DNA of 64,000 nt, from positions 3,476,341 through 3,540,340 of the forward strand of contig KV748182.1 of the NCBI GenBank assembly GCA_001692895.1. Reading direction: 5' to 3'. This document shows, one piece after another, positions 10,601 to 22,159 of this stretch. The notes beneath the pieces are model-generated. The model made no database searches and was not told where the DNA came from. It worked only from the letters and a program-made list of their open reading frames with translations. Both the position numbers and the translations under genes were made by a program. The stretch's first letter is position 1. Each line of letters begins with the position of its first letter. Source of the DNA: Cenococcum geophilum 1.58. Lineage: Eukaryota; Ascomycota; Dothideomycetes; Gloniales; Gloniaceae.

Positions 10601-12600
10601 CTCTTACCTACTTTCTTTTCCGTTTACCCCTTAGGTTAAAGTAACTATTATATATCTCCTTTACGTCCTTATTAATGTCCTTTACTAGGACCTATTAGTT
10701 ATATTTTTTTTAGCCAGCCTTTTTACTTAACTAGGTACTATAGGGTCTAGTTATATCCCTTCCTTCTATATATTTCTTCTACCTTATACTAGTCCTTTTA
10801 GTCCTCTTAGTTATCTAGCTTAATAGGCCCTAGTAATAGGTTTCTAGTAGTACCCTTATATTATTTATATAGCTCTAGTAAGCTAATATAAAATATAGGG
10901 TGGATATAGTAAGACATAGGTAGATATAGTTAATATACTTACTTTCCAACTAGTTTAGCTATATTAAAAGGTCCGATAAAGCGTACTATAAGCTTCTTAT
11001 TCAGCTTTTTCTATTTAAGGTTCTTAGTTAATAGTAGGACTAGATCCCCTACGTTATATCTATAGTTAGTAATAACAATTATAGTATTTCGCCTATACCT
11101 TAGCGGCGCTTTCCTAGCGTTTCGCTAGCGCTTTATATTTAAGGGATAATTTTTTAATCCTCTTAGAGGCGGCTAGAATAGAACTATTATTATTTACCTT
11201 AACCTTATATTTTAGACGTAGGTAAAATCTATAATAGGTATAGAACGGGCTTATACCAGTCGTATTATATTTAGTATTATTATAGGCAAATTTAGTTAGT
11301 AATAAAAGGCCTGCCTAGTTACTCTACTTTTCGTTATAGAATACACGGAGGTAATACTCTAGGGTTTAGTTCTAGCATTTTATTTATCCGTCTATTTACG
11401 GGTAAAAGGCTATACTTAGCCTATATTTTATCTTTATAGTAAAGTATAGCTTTAACTAGAACTTACTAGTAAAGATACTACGATAATTAGATATAATCCC
11501 TCTAGGGATTCCGAAATAGTGTATTACTTTATTAAGGAAGAAATCCGCAAGTTTAGTTATAGTAATAGTTTTTACTATCGGCAGATATAGGGCCATCTTA
11601 GTATAGCGGTTAACTACTATATATATCGCATTATATACCTTATTACCTTATCTGCTAGATAGTAGGCCTATAATAAAGTCCATTATAATCTCCTGCTATA
11701 GCTGTTTTAGGTAAGATAGCGCTTAAAGCTCGCTATAAGGGCGATATTAAGGCGCATATATACGTTGGTATATATTATAGGTAGAGATATAGTTCGCAAC
11801 GTCCGTATTTATACTAGGCTAGTAGTACTTACGCAAGAGTAGATCTAGAGTCTTTTTCTTACCAAAGTGGCTAGCTAGGGTATTATTATGGTAGATCTGT
11901 AGGAGCTTTATATAAATTACTAGGTCTTAGGGTATATATAACTTCCGGTAGTAATAAAGTAGTCTAGCGGAATTAAACTACTATACTAGCTTTAAGCGAG
12001 CGCGTTAACGGCGTCTCGCTATATCTATGCTGTCGCTGCGCTTTTATAGCATAAAGTTATTTTTAGTTTAAAGTCCTTTAATAAGCTTAATAACTGTTTC
12101 CGTACTAGACTTATAAGCACTTTCTTAAATACTTGCTTCTCTAACCTAGATCCTTATTACGCGCTGCTCAATAGTATACGTATAGGTTACTTAGTTAAAC
12201 TATAATACTATATTACCTAGGCGTACCACCGTTGGGTTGCTAGCTTATAGTAGTATAAGCGATCTCTATAAGCTTTATATTTACTTAAAGAAACCCTTTT
12301 AAATTGTCTAATACTATCTTATATTAGCTTAAGCGTCTCTTAAATAAACTTATTATTTAGGTATTTGTTAATTATAATCTATTTAATTAGTTATTTTAAG
12401 GACATATACTATAAGATTTTTAGTAAAAGGATTAAATAGTTTAGGGTAAAGTAGGGTTTAGTTTCGGTAAGAGCGTATTTCTTTTAGTGCTAGTATATCC
12501 TATAAGCCTTAGATTAGAATATTAAGCTTTTAACCTTAAACGCCTAGACGGTATATAATTAAGAATTAGAAATAAGATAGATATTCTAACTAGTGGGCCT
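10600..12600 (-). pseudogene. gypsy element B integrase with chromodomain (degenerate)
   Basis: Among the best-preserved integrases here. Minus-strand order: YHNNTLASHFGKKKTLDLLL (HHCC zinc finger region, about 11900), IYQRI, the catalytic core MDFIIGLL, NAIYIVVNRYTKMALYLP, KVIHYFGIPRGIISN, then RLSIAFYP (HPQTDG equivalent), LEYYLRVFYN and KFAYNN. Nearer 10610-10870 is a C-terminal block KVEEIYREGRDI, VLVKDINKDVKEIY, SYFNLRGKRKR, which I read as a decayed chromodomain and basic tail. Upstream, 12100-12600 continues into RNase H and stops at the MITE. Confidence 0.85.
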
Positions 12601-12612
12601 AATAATAACTTA

Positions 12613-13156
12613 GGGCGTGTTTGGTTGCAATCTGGAGCCTTTTCAATCTGACGTTAATCCGTGCTTTCACCGGCGTCAATTAGAAGATAATTAGTGGCGC
12701 TTAATCTGGTGGTTATACTCAATCTAAAATAAAGCTAACTGTTTGGTTAATCGTTCTAATAAAAAGGCCTTAGATGGGGCTTAGGATTAGCGACGTCTTT
12801 TGCCTAGTTAGATCTAAACAGCGACAATAAGAATTAATTAAGAGGATATCGTATAGGTCTGCAGCTGCAGTAGTAATCTATTATTAGTAAGGGTAGTGGC
12901 GGTTAGGGGCATAGTGGGCAAACGTACGAGCAGAGCTCTAGATTTGACTTAATAATTAATCTAGAGAAAAAAGCTCCAGATTAATCTAACGCTAAGAGCT
13001 TAAGTTTAACTACTATATACGGTAAAGCGTGCGAATTTAACGCGGTTGCCGATCTAAAGGAGCTCTAGATTAAAAAGTCGCCAGATTAACTAAACAGACA
13101 CTTTTAGATTAGATTAAGGCTCCAGATTTAATCTAAAGCTATAACTAAATACGCCC
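12613..13156. mobile_element. Tourist-like (PIF/Harbinger-type) MITE
   Basis: A 544-bp non-coding element with termini GGGCGTGTTTGGTT (left) and the complement of GGGCGTATTTAGTT (right), flanked by the 3-bp target duplication TTA (12610-12612 and 13157-13159). The terminus and TTA duplication are the signature of PIF/Harbinger elements and their Tourist MITEs. Subterminal AATCTGGAGC motifs occur in both orientations. It is inserted in the RNase H of gypsy B. It carries more CpG and CpA than its host, implying a later arrival. Confidence 0.88.
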
Positions 13157-13159
13157 TTA

Positions 13160-13310
13160 GCTGTTTTATAGTTATAAAGTACTATAGATTTTTTATAGTT
13201 GCTAAGAACCTTAATTAGAAATCTAGTACCTTTTAATTTAGGTTACTATTATTTAAAATATCTAATAATAGCCAGCAATTCTTTTTTATAGATCTTATAG
13301 TTATATTTAT
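13160..13310 (-). pseudogene. gypsy element B RNase H fragment
   Basis: The minus strand reads YKIYKKELLAIIRYFK, KLKGTRFLIKVL, then NYKKS, matching the gypsy RNase H stretch around YEIYDKELLAI and DHKNLEYF. It continues across the Tourist-like MITE into 12600-12400 and is truncated on its other side by the LTR of gypsy C. A similar block of another element stands at 52200-52340. Confidence 0.78.
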
Positions 13311-13540
13311 ATAAAGTAAGGATATAGATAAGAAGTCTAATAATAGAATAATAGGGTATATTGTATAGATAGAGACGAATCCTTAAGGGAAAAAGGAGGA
13401 GTCTGTGTGCGAGGTAGGAAGGGTTTTCCCTAAGTATGTATAGCGCACGTGCCTTACGGGCGAGTCACCCCTAGGTTGCCCTAGGGTCGCCCATACCTTA
13501 CAGCTATATAACTATCTACTTAGGTTTTACCTAATAATGC
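13311..13540 (-). repeat. 3' LTR of gypsy element C
   Basis: About 230 bp interrupting the RNase H of gypsy B and ending at the polypurine tract (13541-13553 on the plus strand, G-run on minus). It holds a locally GC-rich, CpG-containing segment at 13400-13500, unlike its AT-rich neighbours. The boundary with gypsy B is inferred from loss of the RNase H reading. Confidence 0.55.
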
Positions 13541-13553
13541 CCCCCCCTTTAAA

Positions 13554-14430
13554 AAGGGTCGTCCCTAATCCTTTATATACTTAAGCCCTAATAAAACCCT
13601 ATAAAAAACCTTAATAAGGAAAAAATTTAAAAAGGAAAAAGTGTTTTAATTTTGCGTATAAAGAGATGGGTAGTATATATATGCGGCGCGAAGATATTAA
13701 GGAGCTTTAACCGGCGGTTAAAGTTATCTAATTAGTTAGATTTACCTTACTAAGACTCCCCATATTTAACTAAGCTAATAGCGATTTTATATACCTAGTA
13801 TAGAAAATCCTAATTAGTCTATTTAATAGGTAGAGCTAGTGGAGCTTAATACTATTACCTAAATTTAGTAGACTAAAAATATTCTAAAAGCTTACTTATA
13901 TAGGTACGTCGCTAGTACCTCGCGGGTTAGTTATAGGTTATTTATATATAGCCAGATTTATAGACGGTAAGGCTATATACCTATTAAATCCGCCACTAAC
14001 CCTACTTTAGCCTTACGCTATACCGGTATAGCGCCGTATATACTTTATAGGTAGGTTATAGGTTACTTATATATAGCTAGGTTTAGGATAATAAGGCTAT
14101 ATACCTATTAAATACGCCGCTAACCTATGCTTTAGCCTTGCGCGTTATCTATATAGTATATACATAAAATAGTATAAGTTGTTTCTAGAAAGGGTGCTTT
14201 TTAAATTAAGCTTTATTGCTAGTATATGCCGTAGCCTCGCCTATAAGTTACTAGCATCGCTAGGTTGCATTAGAGTGTGGCTTATATAGAATATTAATAA
14301 ATTAAAACTTTACCCTATATATACGCCGCAGTTTTTATAGTAATCGTTACTTATTCTTTAATCCCTTAGGACATCCTCTGCTCCACTTTAATATAGGTTA
14401 TATTTTAATAGCGGCGCTTACTTTTTGCCT
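13554..14430 (-). other. gypsy C 3' UTR with tandem and inverted repeats
   Basis: Non-coding stretch between the polypurine tract and the chromodomain. It contains a tandem duplication of about 125-bp period (13925-14040 and 14050-14160; shared TATAGGTTA, TATATATAGC and CTATATACCTATTAAAT). It also contains the left copy (about 13688-13830) of a sequence found inverted at 16306-16460. No gene is visible. Confidence 0.6.
13688..13830 (+). repeat. dispersed inverted repeat, left copy
   Basis: Runs from AGATATTAAGGA to AATCCTAATTAGTCTATTTA and matches the reverse complement of 16306-16460. This copy lacks about 28 bp of the middle. Both copies lie in the 3' part of different gypsy elements in opposite orientation, suggesting a small mobile sequence. 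No target duplication was confirmed. Confidence 0.6.
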
Positions 14431-15896
14431 ACGCTTTAGCTATAAGGCTAGGGTATTTCGCTTATAGTACTTATCTAATAGTTATTAATAATTTTTAAGT
14501 TCTGTCTCGTATTTCTATTTATTATACTTATTTAGCTATCCTAGCTATTTAATAAGGTACTGTAGTTATCTAATATAATCCTAGTAGGCGACAATTACTT
14601 CTACTTCCTAGCTGCCTTCCTTAAGCTCTTTTACTACTAGGGGTTAAAACCTAGGGCATAACCTATAAGGCTCTAGTAAGGATATATAAAAGACTAGGTA
14701 GAGCCGTACTATAGTAGGTAGAAGCTCTAACTTATATACTTACTGCCTTACACGCTTTAGAATCTAAAATAGTCCTATAAACTTGCTATTAAGCTTTTTA
14801 TAAGGACATTTTATGTAAATATTCTTAGAAAAGAAAAGAGCAGGACTCGTTTACTAATAGCGAAATGCTTAACTAGATAGTGACGATTATAGTATTTTAC
14901 CTAAAGCTATTAGGCGTGTATTATTAACGCCGCCGCTGTCTTATATATAAGGCGTAGGCGTTATAGATACGTCTCTATAAATTTAACATTTATTAACTTA
15001 GATCCCTCCCTACCTTACTAGGCGTTTTAGACGCCATATAGAACTTTATCTAGAATATTTAGTAGCTAGCTATAGGCAAGCTTAATAGGGGAACGCTTTA
15101 TTATAGTATAGACCTTAGAGTTATAGGTAAAGGCTACTTCTTTAAGTAGGGAGGCCTAATTAGACTGTTCCTAGTTTGTAAATATATATAGGTATACCTT
15201 AAGCTCCTAGTTTTAACGCTTCGTCTAACTATCTATCTATAGGTAGAATGCAGTACTAAGTTTACGTTAAACGCGGAGATAGTAGCATATAGTACTTTAG
15301 TACTCACTTATAAATATACTACCCCTATTAGAGATAATATTATCTAGAGGCCCTATTTATATAAAAACTCTAAATAAGAGTTCTGCAAGTTGCGTAGTAT
15401 TAATTATCTTATATACTAGATAGTAGCGCACTAGCTTTATAAAATAGTCTATAAGGATAAGGACGGAGTTATACTATACACTATTAGAAGTCTTAGACTT
15501 TAGGAAATCTATAATAAAGTTAAGTAAATAATACTACTAGGCTTAGGTAGGGACCTAAAGAGGCTATAGCTTACTATAGGGTTTATAGCGGCGTGATTTA
15601 AAGTGTTAGTAGGTATTATAATTATCTAGGTATTTACNGAGGTCTTAGGTAAGGCTATTCCAAGTATACTTCTACGCGATTACCTTAAAAGTACGGTTAA
15701 AACCATAGTGGCCGCCTATAGGATTATTATAATTCCGCTTAAGGATCTCCTATTATAATAGTATATAATTCGGCACCTAGACCTTATTATTTTGCCTTAA
15801 GAGTCCTTAATTATTAAGGGTATAGTCCTTATTACTAGCAGGAACTTATTTTTAGGTTAACTAATTATATATAAAGCATATAAAGGCGTTATAAGG
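14430..15896 (-). pseudogene. gypsy element C integrase with chromodomain (degenerate)
   Basis: Minus-strand order: GGHYGFNRTFKVIA (zinc-finger region, about 15690), FKSRRYKPYSKL, FIIDFLKSKTSNSV, VLILIDYFIKLVRYY, AELLFRVFI, DNIISNRGSIFISEY, KLSTAFYLQIDSQTKR (HPQTDGQTE equivalent), SLLKEVAFTYNS and SPIKLAYSQL. The chromodomain at about 14450-14640 reads EVEVIVAY, LQYLIK, then YNK, KYETELKN and LLDKYYKRN. So this is a chromovirus. Gypsy D is inserted at 15896, removing the rest of pol from this side. One ambiguous base (n) is at 15638. Confidence 0.88.
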
Positions 15897-16198
15897 GCGC
15901 GGAGAGACTTCGGGGAAGATTTAAAGGAACGATATAAATTCTATCTAAATCTAAGGGTATATAGCTCTCGCTAAGAACAAGACGTTGCGTAAAGAAGAGA
16001 AGGGAATAATAAGGGAATTATATAATTAAATAGTTAGGGGCTTAGTGGTTAATACGTGCGTATATACACACGCGGTCTTTAATAAACTTTAGTAAAATTC
16101 AATTAAGCTAGCAGAATTTGGTTAAAGCGTTAGAATTTATCTATTAAGTATTTCACTAAGACATTCCTACTGTAACTAGGCTAGTCTTATTATAGTAT
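15897..16198 (-). repeat. 3' LTR of gypsy element D
   Basis: About 302 bp between gypsy C integrase and the polypurine tract 16199-16208. Its first 110 bp (15897-16006) match the 5' LTR of the same element at 60695-60805 with six differences, all C:G to T:A transitions. That makes it one of the few LTR pairs in the window that can be compared directly. Confidence 0.8.
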
Positions 16199-16208
16199 CC
16201 CCCCTTTT
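16199..16208 (-). other. polypurine tract of gypsy element D
   Basis: AAAAGGGGGG on the minus strand adjoining the LTR at 15897-16198. Confidence 0.65.
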
Positions 16209-16305
16209 AGCCAAAGGTCTAAATAATTTAATTTTAGTTAAGACTTATAACTTTTTGCGTATTATATTTTCGCGTTAAGTAGTAGTATAGAGTTTTACCG
16301 GTTCT

Positions 16306-16460
16306 AATCGTAAATAGACTAATTAGGATTTTCTATGCCCAGCATAAAAAATCACTATTAGCTTAGTTAGGGCGGTAAGCAGAACTAATATCTTTATAGT
16401 AGGTCTTAGCAAGGTAAATCTAACTAATTAGATAACTTTAACTAGCGGTTAAAGTTCCTT
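16306..16460 (-). repeat. dispersed inverted repeat, right copy
   Basis: Reverse-complement match of 13688-13830, complete in the middle part. It lies between the polypurine tract and the chromodomain of gypsy D. Confidence 0.6.
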
Positions 16461-16469
16461 AATATCTTA

Positions 16470-17140
16470 TATATTACGTAATTATATTATAAATGTTATA
16501 ATATATTTTAAGTTCTTTTTAATTTTAAGCTCCCTACTATTATGTTTCGTGTATTTATATTAGGTAGTAATTATTTACCTTTATATTATATCTATCTAGC
16601 TAAAGTAGGCCGCAAAGAATAGTCCTTATAAAATTCTTTTACTAAAGAAGGCGCGTTGGCCTTAATCTGGTTATAGGTTTCCTAGGTTTATATTTTATAT
16701 CCTTTCCACTTAATAAGAAGTTTAAATTATTTAAATTATATTTTCCATTATATATTATTAATTAAGTTAATAAAGTAAGAACTATTACCGTTATTAATAA
16801 TTATAGGAAGTAGCGGCGGCACTTTATAAGTTAAAGGTTTACCTTTTAAAGGTTATAATAAGTTTATATAAAACATCGGATATATTTTTATCTTAGTTAG
16901 CAGTTTAAGCTTATAAGCGTATAGGCTTAGTTTCTTTTTAATTTAGTATAGGCCTGTAAACTTCTAGTCTAGTTTCTTTAAAGGTTATTAAGTCTTTAGG
17001 TTTTATATATTTAGGTAAACTATATTACCTTCCTTAAAGTCCTATACGGGAGCTCGTTCTTTATTTATATACCATTTTTATACTATTTAAGCGTACGCTA
17101 ATTTACTTTATAATAGTTCCGTTAACTACTTTATTTAATT
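16470..17140 (-). pseudogene. gypsy element D integrase C-terminus and chromodomain (5' part continues at 51005)
   Basis: Minus-strand order: LTELL, SKLAYA, KERAPV, DFKEGNIVYLNI, NLKT, PLKKLD (the integrase C-terminal WLDARNI/KLDWKY region), KLKLLTKIKIYPMFYINLL, then INNGNSSYFINLINNI, KLLIKWKGYKI (chromodomain WxGY core), and APSLVKEFYKDY. It begins abruptly at the 17141 junction in mid-domain. The missing N-terminal part is the integrase at 51005-51950, which ends GPIIKRI, LINAYNF. The two halves are therefore one gene split by the inserted 33.85-kb element. Confidence 0.85.
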
Positions 17141-17146
17141 AGTAAA
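17141..17146. other. left target-site duplication of the Starship-like element
   Basis: AGTAAA, repeated at 50999-51004. On the minus strand it is TTTACT. It sits exactly where the gypsy D integrase reading breaks off. Confidence 0.7.
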
Positions 17147-17159
17147 AAATAAAATAAAG

Positions 17160-17590
17160 ACTACGTATTAGGAAATAGAGGTTCCTTTATAGGCAAGGCG
17201 CGCTCACTTTTTTACCCTAGTTTGGCCAAGACCTAACCTCAACCTCGACCATAAAAGGCCTTCTCCCTCGCTACTTTTGCCCTTATACTCCATCTCCTCT
17301 TTTCTTTCCCGCTACCGTACTACCTTAGACTCTAGCTGTCAGCTATAAGGCATTTTCCATCCCCTTAGCGTCTATATAGGTGCTCTACCCCTTCCCTAAT
17401 CTCCGTATATTTCATACTAACGATTACCTAGCACTATAACTCTTTGGCCCTTTCTATAGGACACATTTATACTCTCTTCTAGTATTAACGTATGCTTTAG
17501 TCCTACCATATTCCTCCTTTCTTCCTTTCCTCTCTCCTCTCCTCCTACCTATATCTCCTACCGATTAGTGCACCAGAATAATATTTCCAT
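17160..17590 (+). other. pyrimidine-rich unassigned sequence near the 3' end of the element
   Basis: C/T-rich on the plus strand (for example TCCTTTCTTCCTTTCCTCTC near 17512-17540) with preserved CpA. No coding block recognised. It may be a promoter/leader for the degenerate frames that follow. Confidence 0.35.
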
Positions 17591-18640
17591 TCATCCTCTT
17601 CTTTACCTCTACCTCTAGCAGTATCTTAGATATAACTATAATATGCGACTTAATCCCTGTTAGAATAGATATAAATAGCTATACTAAGAACCGCCTAGTA
17701 ATGGATTATATAGGTTATAGCTGCTACAAGCTACGGGACGCGTTAAGTAGTGTTATATTATAGCATTATAATAAAGGCGAAGCTAGACGCCAAAGTAGGT
17801 CCTTAGCGAAACCATAGGTTAATGCTAGTTACTTAGCTTAGTTAAAGCTGCGCTACCGGAAGCTAGAAGCCCTTACCCTCCTTAGCGCCTTTTTAACCTA
17901 GACCTAAACCTTACTCTTCCCTAATAATTAGAGGATTGTATTACAATTAAAGAAGCCGCCGGGCTTTAGTCTAATCTAGCCCCCTATTTAGCTAAGGAGG
18001 TATAGGTTATACGGAAATATCCTTTATATAGACCTAAGACTTATAAGGCGGAATTTAGGGGTAAATAGCCTATCTAGTAGTATAGCCTGGCTTCTAGTAG
18101 AGCTAGTGTTATAATCTTACTCTTAGCTAACAAATACTAGAGAAAAATTCGCGTATTTAATCTTCTAACGGAGACGGACTTTATACGGTGGCTGTATTAG
18201 CTAAAAGGATATAGTAAGATAGATACAGGCGTAATCGCCTAATCTACTCGCGCTATCTGCCCCCTTATGTTATTTGTAACATCCAGTTATAGGTAAGGAT
18301 AAAAGTAAGGCTTTTGCATATATTTAAGAGGTTAAGTAGCGGCTACAGGCTTTATAGAGTGTGACTAAGGAAGTTCCTCGGATCTAGGGGAGAGATTTAA
18401 GGATACCCTTATTACTTAGAGTATCTTTTAATACTTATAGCAGAATCACGGCACGCCCCCTACTTATCTAATTTTAGGAACTATAGTTTCGCAAAAGATC
18501 TAGTATAAAAGATCTAGTTTGCTAGTATAATTGGGTTAAAAAACGGACATATTAGCGCTAGCTCTAACTCTAAGAAATAAGGGTAAAGGCACTTTACTAC
18601 TAACCTCCTTAATAAGGAGGCTTAGTATAATACCCCTATT
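17590..18640 (+). pseudogene. unidentified degenerate cargo gene, part 1
   Basis: A plus-strand frame from about 17640 to 18290 reads for about 200 codons with only RIP-type stops. Pieces are VKAALPEARSPYPP, LEDCITIKEAAGL, SNLAPYLAKEV, VIRKYPLYRPKTYKAEFRGK, SSRASVIILLLANKY and IRVFNLLTETDFIRWLY. A second stretch at 18400-18560 reads YYLEYLLILIAES and GLKNGHISASS. No family recognised. The length and consistency argue for a real former gene rather than chance. It sits at the 3' end of the Starship-like element. Confidence 0.45.
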
Positions 18641-20530
18641 AGAGGCTAAATGTACCAGCTTAGTTAGTTAGGTCTTAATTACAGTTTCCTAATAGGCGTT
18701 AATTTTATAATAGAGTTTAAGCCCGTATAAACCTTTATACATTATAAACAGTAATTGCTAATAGAGCGTAGATTACACGTTTTAATTCGCTATTAAGTTA
18801 ATAGGGTTATTTTGGTATAGATACTACGGATATAAGCTAGTGGCAAAGAGGGGACTAGCGTAGACTTAAAAGCCTAGCATAACTCGTCCTTTAGGGCTAT
18901 TAGAAAGGTATAAGGCAATAATAATTCTAATAACAATAGCGGTAATAACAGTGGCATCTTTTTAACCCCTCCGTTTTAATTCACAAATTTTACTTAATAA
19001 TATTAATTTCTATATTATACCCCCTAAAAAACCAAAGGCTTCTTAGCATTATATAATTACGGCTTCTAAGGCAAATATAAGCAACATACTTAAAAAAAGG
19101 ACGAAAAAGGGGAGAGTACCTTGCTTCCCTCTAAGAGATAATCCTATAAAATATTTAGCCTAATTATACTTAGGCAAGTTATTCTATATTACCTTTTTTA
19201 AACATTCTACTTAATAAGGCACCCGCAGATCCTAAGGCTTTTAATAAGTATAAAGATATTTATAAGAATATAAGTAACAGCTAAGACGCTAGAGAAAGTA
19301 ATTAAGGTAATTTAGTAATTATCCCCTCCTTTTCCTAATAACTATAAACATATCTAACGGGCAGTAGCGAATCTAATATTTATTGAAGATAATATAGCCG
19401 ACCTAGACTTAGAACCTAAAGCCGAAGGGGATAGAGCTAGCAATACTAATAATAAAGCTGATAAAGTTGGCGATTAACTAGCACCTCATAGGTTAGGTAT
19501 ATACTTCCCCCCTATATAATAGCCTTGCTTAATAATTATTAGGTAGCGGAAATGACCGCAGTAATAAGGATAATAAGGATAAGAAGTTACCTTCTTTAGA
19601 GAAGCTAGAAGATCTCTTTAGTATATCTATATATAACTATCTTAAACCTATAATAGAAGACGTTAATAAAATAGATAGCCTAGCTAAGGGAATTAATATT
19701 ATAATTATCCCCTAGGCTATACAGAAGTTAGAGACCCATATAGTGACTAACTAAAACTCCTTAATAGCCAATAATATAGATAATATTGGTAAGTTATAGA
19801 TATTAAAAATATCATTACTATAACCTAATAACTATAATATATAGACAATCCGCTTATTAGGGAGGGTAATTACAAGAAAGGGAATGCGGGAGGTAAATTA
19901 TCCTTTATACTAAAGAAGCGGAAGCTTAAGCGGGACGACGTTACTAATTATAATTCTAATAACCCTACTAAAGAGAGTAGCGGGGGTAGTAAGGGTAGTA
20001 ATAATCCACATCCCTAAAAGTAATAAAGGCTACCCACCTATCGCGAAGACTTATCTTCTAGCCCCCCTATACCTAACCTTAACTCTTAATACCTATAAGT
20101 TAACCAGCAAGCGGTATCCACTCTATAGCCTACTAGCCCTTCACTTTAGGAGCCTACCCTTCTCTATAGCTCTAAACCGCCGCATAATAAGGCTAATAAT
20201 TATACTTATAACGAGGATAAGGATAGTAACAGCGGTGGCGCTATTAATAACTAGAGCAACGTTTTAAACCTAGAGCCTACTATAAAGCGTTATACCTAGA
20301 CTAAAAAAGATAAAATTAATAAAGTGAGCTTAAATAATAAATAGGAGATTAATAATATTCTAGGGGAAAGAATAACTAAGTTAGGGCGCAAATATAAGGT
20401 GGCTTAGAAGCCTACCTAGGTTTATAAAAGCGGGCTTTTAAATTTTAAAGATGCCCTTAAGTCTTACTAAAGACGCGTTTAACAAGCTAAAGCTAGATCA
20501 TCATAGGTGCACTCTTTTTCTAAAGTTGCG
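18640..20530 (+). pseudogene. unidentified degenerate cargo gene(s), low-complexity acidic/Asn-rich
   Basis: Further plus-strand coding-like sequence in shifting frames. Readable parts include EDNIADLDLEPKAEGDRAS followed by Asn-rich sequence (about 19385-19460) and SGNDRSNKDNKDKKLPSLEK, LEDLFSISIYNYLKPIIEDV, NKIDSLAKGI (about 19540-19700). Composition (Asp, Glu, Asn, Ser, Lys) suggests a disordered nuclear or regulatory protein, but I cannot name one. Frame changes suggest introns or small indels. It could be one gene with the frame at 17590-18640. Confidence 0.35.
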
Positions 20531-21360
20531 GAAATAAAGGGCAGAGTTACTATATAGAAGGGACGGGGCTAGTAGCTTGGGCGTATTCTTATATTTTAGT
20601 TAATCCCGCGGAAATAGGAAGCTAGAGTTTGCATTTAGTGGTCCAATTATTTAAATACATTTTCTTAACGCGGTATTACTATATACAGCCGTTTTTATCC
20701 AAATTTTGTTACTAACTTATCTATATTATATATATCTAATTAAAACAGAACCTTATAAGTTGTGAGACCTATTATATTACTAGGCATTACAGTACCTATT
20801 CGTTTATATTACGAATCCTCTCTTTTACCATTAACACACTTAAAAGAATTCGTCAAATTATAAACTTCTCTATACTCAAGATATGCTAATTTACTAAAAT
20901 TACCGTTAAATATAAAAAGTACTAAAAGAGACTAAGATATTCCTTAAAGATAAATCGCATTATACTCTACCCTAGCGCTATTATATAAGGTAGGTAAGCG
21001 TGTCCTAACCTAATACCTATAACACAAAGTATAGCGTAGTTTAGGAGCTCACTAACAACTAAAGATTGTCTAGCATATCCTAAATAAAGGATAGTTAGTA
21101 TATTACACTATATAGAAGGATAGTAAGACTAATAAACTTATAAAGTATAAAACTTACCTTTATTAACGCCAATAACGCCTAAGAAATAGGTAAGGTATAA
21201 ATCTAGATAGAGAAGCCTTTAAATTTTTAAGCTAAAGATAAGATTTCGTAAACGTTAAAAGGAAAGCCTTAAGAGTATAGAGGAAATGCCGCGGCGCCGT
21301 TACTAGGGATAGATTCCGTAAACCTATGAATAAGTTTAGATAGTTAAAATTCCTAGTTTT
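20530..21360. other. unassigned AT-rich sequence
   Basis: No recognisable domain on either strand. Short frames only. It separates the plus-strand coding-like block from the minus-strand kinase gene and may contain the kinase 3' end. Confidence 0.4.
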
Positions 21361-21365
21361 ATAAA

Positions 21366-22110
21366 CATACCTTACTTATCCATTTCTTTAATAACGTTAT
21401 CTATATAGTTATATTTGCCGTTCTAATAGCCTCCAATAATAACTCTAAAGGCCCCTAGGGACTTTAATTTGGGAAATATTCCTTATTTATAACGATCTTC
21501 TATATCGTTATCGGAAAGCTCATAAAAGGCGATATAATATATTAAGATATAATAACAAGCCGATCTAAAGGCAAAAATTTCGTCCTTTTAAGGCGTACTT
21601 AGATACAAAGCTTAGGCTTAAATGGAGTATAAAGTAAGAAGAGGAGACCTATTAATCGATAAACCAGCGAAGTTAATTAGCTTTACGTTTAAATATTTAT
21701 CTAAAAGAATATTATAGTACAAAATATCACCGTATATAATATATCTAAAGTAAACATATTTAAAAACGTCCGTAAGCTATAAAATCTAACGTATTTATAA
21801 AATTTAATTAACGTTATTGCTTCTATCCTAAAGAAACCCGTAGAGCTAGCCGTTTAAAGCGCGTTCTAGACGTATCGCCATACGGTTATCCTTCTAGAAA
21901 AGTTCGCTGCTATAGTATTGTAAGAGTCTATTATATTAACTAAGTCTCTTATAAATCTCCTTTTTAACTTCGATAAAGCGTCAAGAATTCGCGTTATTTA
22001 GAGCTTTAATAACCTTATTTTAAAGTTCATCGCGATATATAGTGCCCGAAATTCCCTAGCCGATAAGATTTTCACAGCTGCAGCCAGGGGGTGGCACTAC
22101 GATGAGGTCT
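21366..22110 (-). pseudogene. protein kinase-like gene (degenerate)
   Basis: A eukaryotic protein kinase domain in one continuous minus-strand frame. Gly-rich loop GISGTIYRDEL (about 22030-22070), N-lobe EVKKEIYKRLS, RLLQYY (about 21910-21960), then the catalytic loop YGDILYYNILLDKYLNVKLI (HGDIxxxN type, His changed to Tyr), the metal-binding loop NFAGLSI (DFAG type, Asp to Asn), the FAFRSACYYI block (DIFALGSALYE equivalent) and a C-lobe ELSDNDIEDRYK, GIFPKLKSLGAF. The HGDIS and DFAG wording is that of a common fungal kinase-like family; its substrates are not known to me. Key residues are lost and about a dozen TAA/TAG interrupt it. Carried as cargo. Confidence 0.82.
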
Positions 22111-22159
22111 ATAAGTGTTAAAGTAGTAAAGGGCTTTAAAGAGGTGGAAAAATCCTAGT

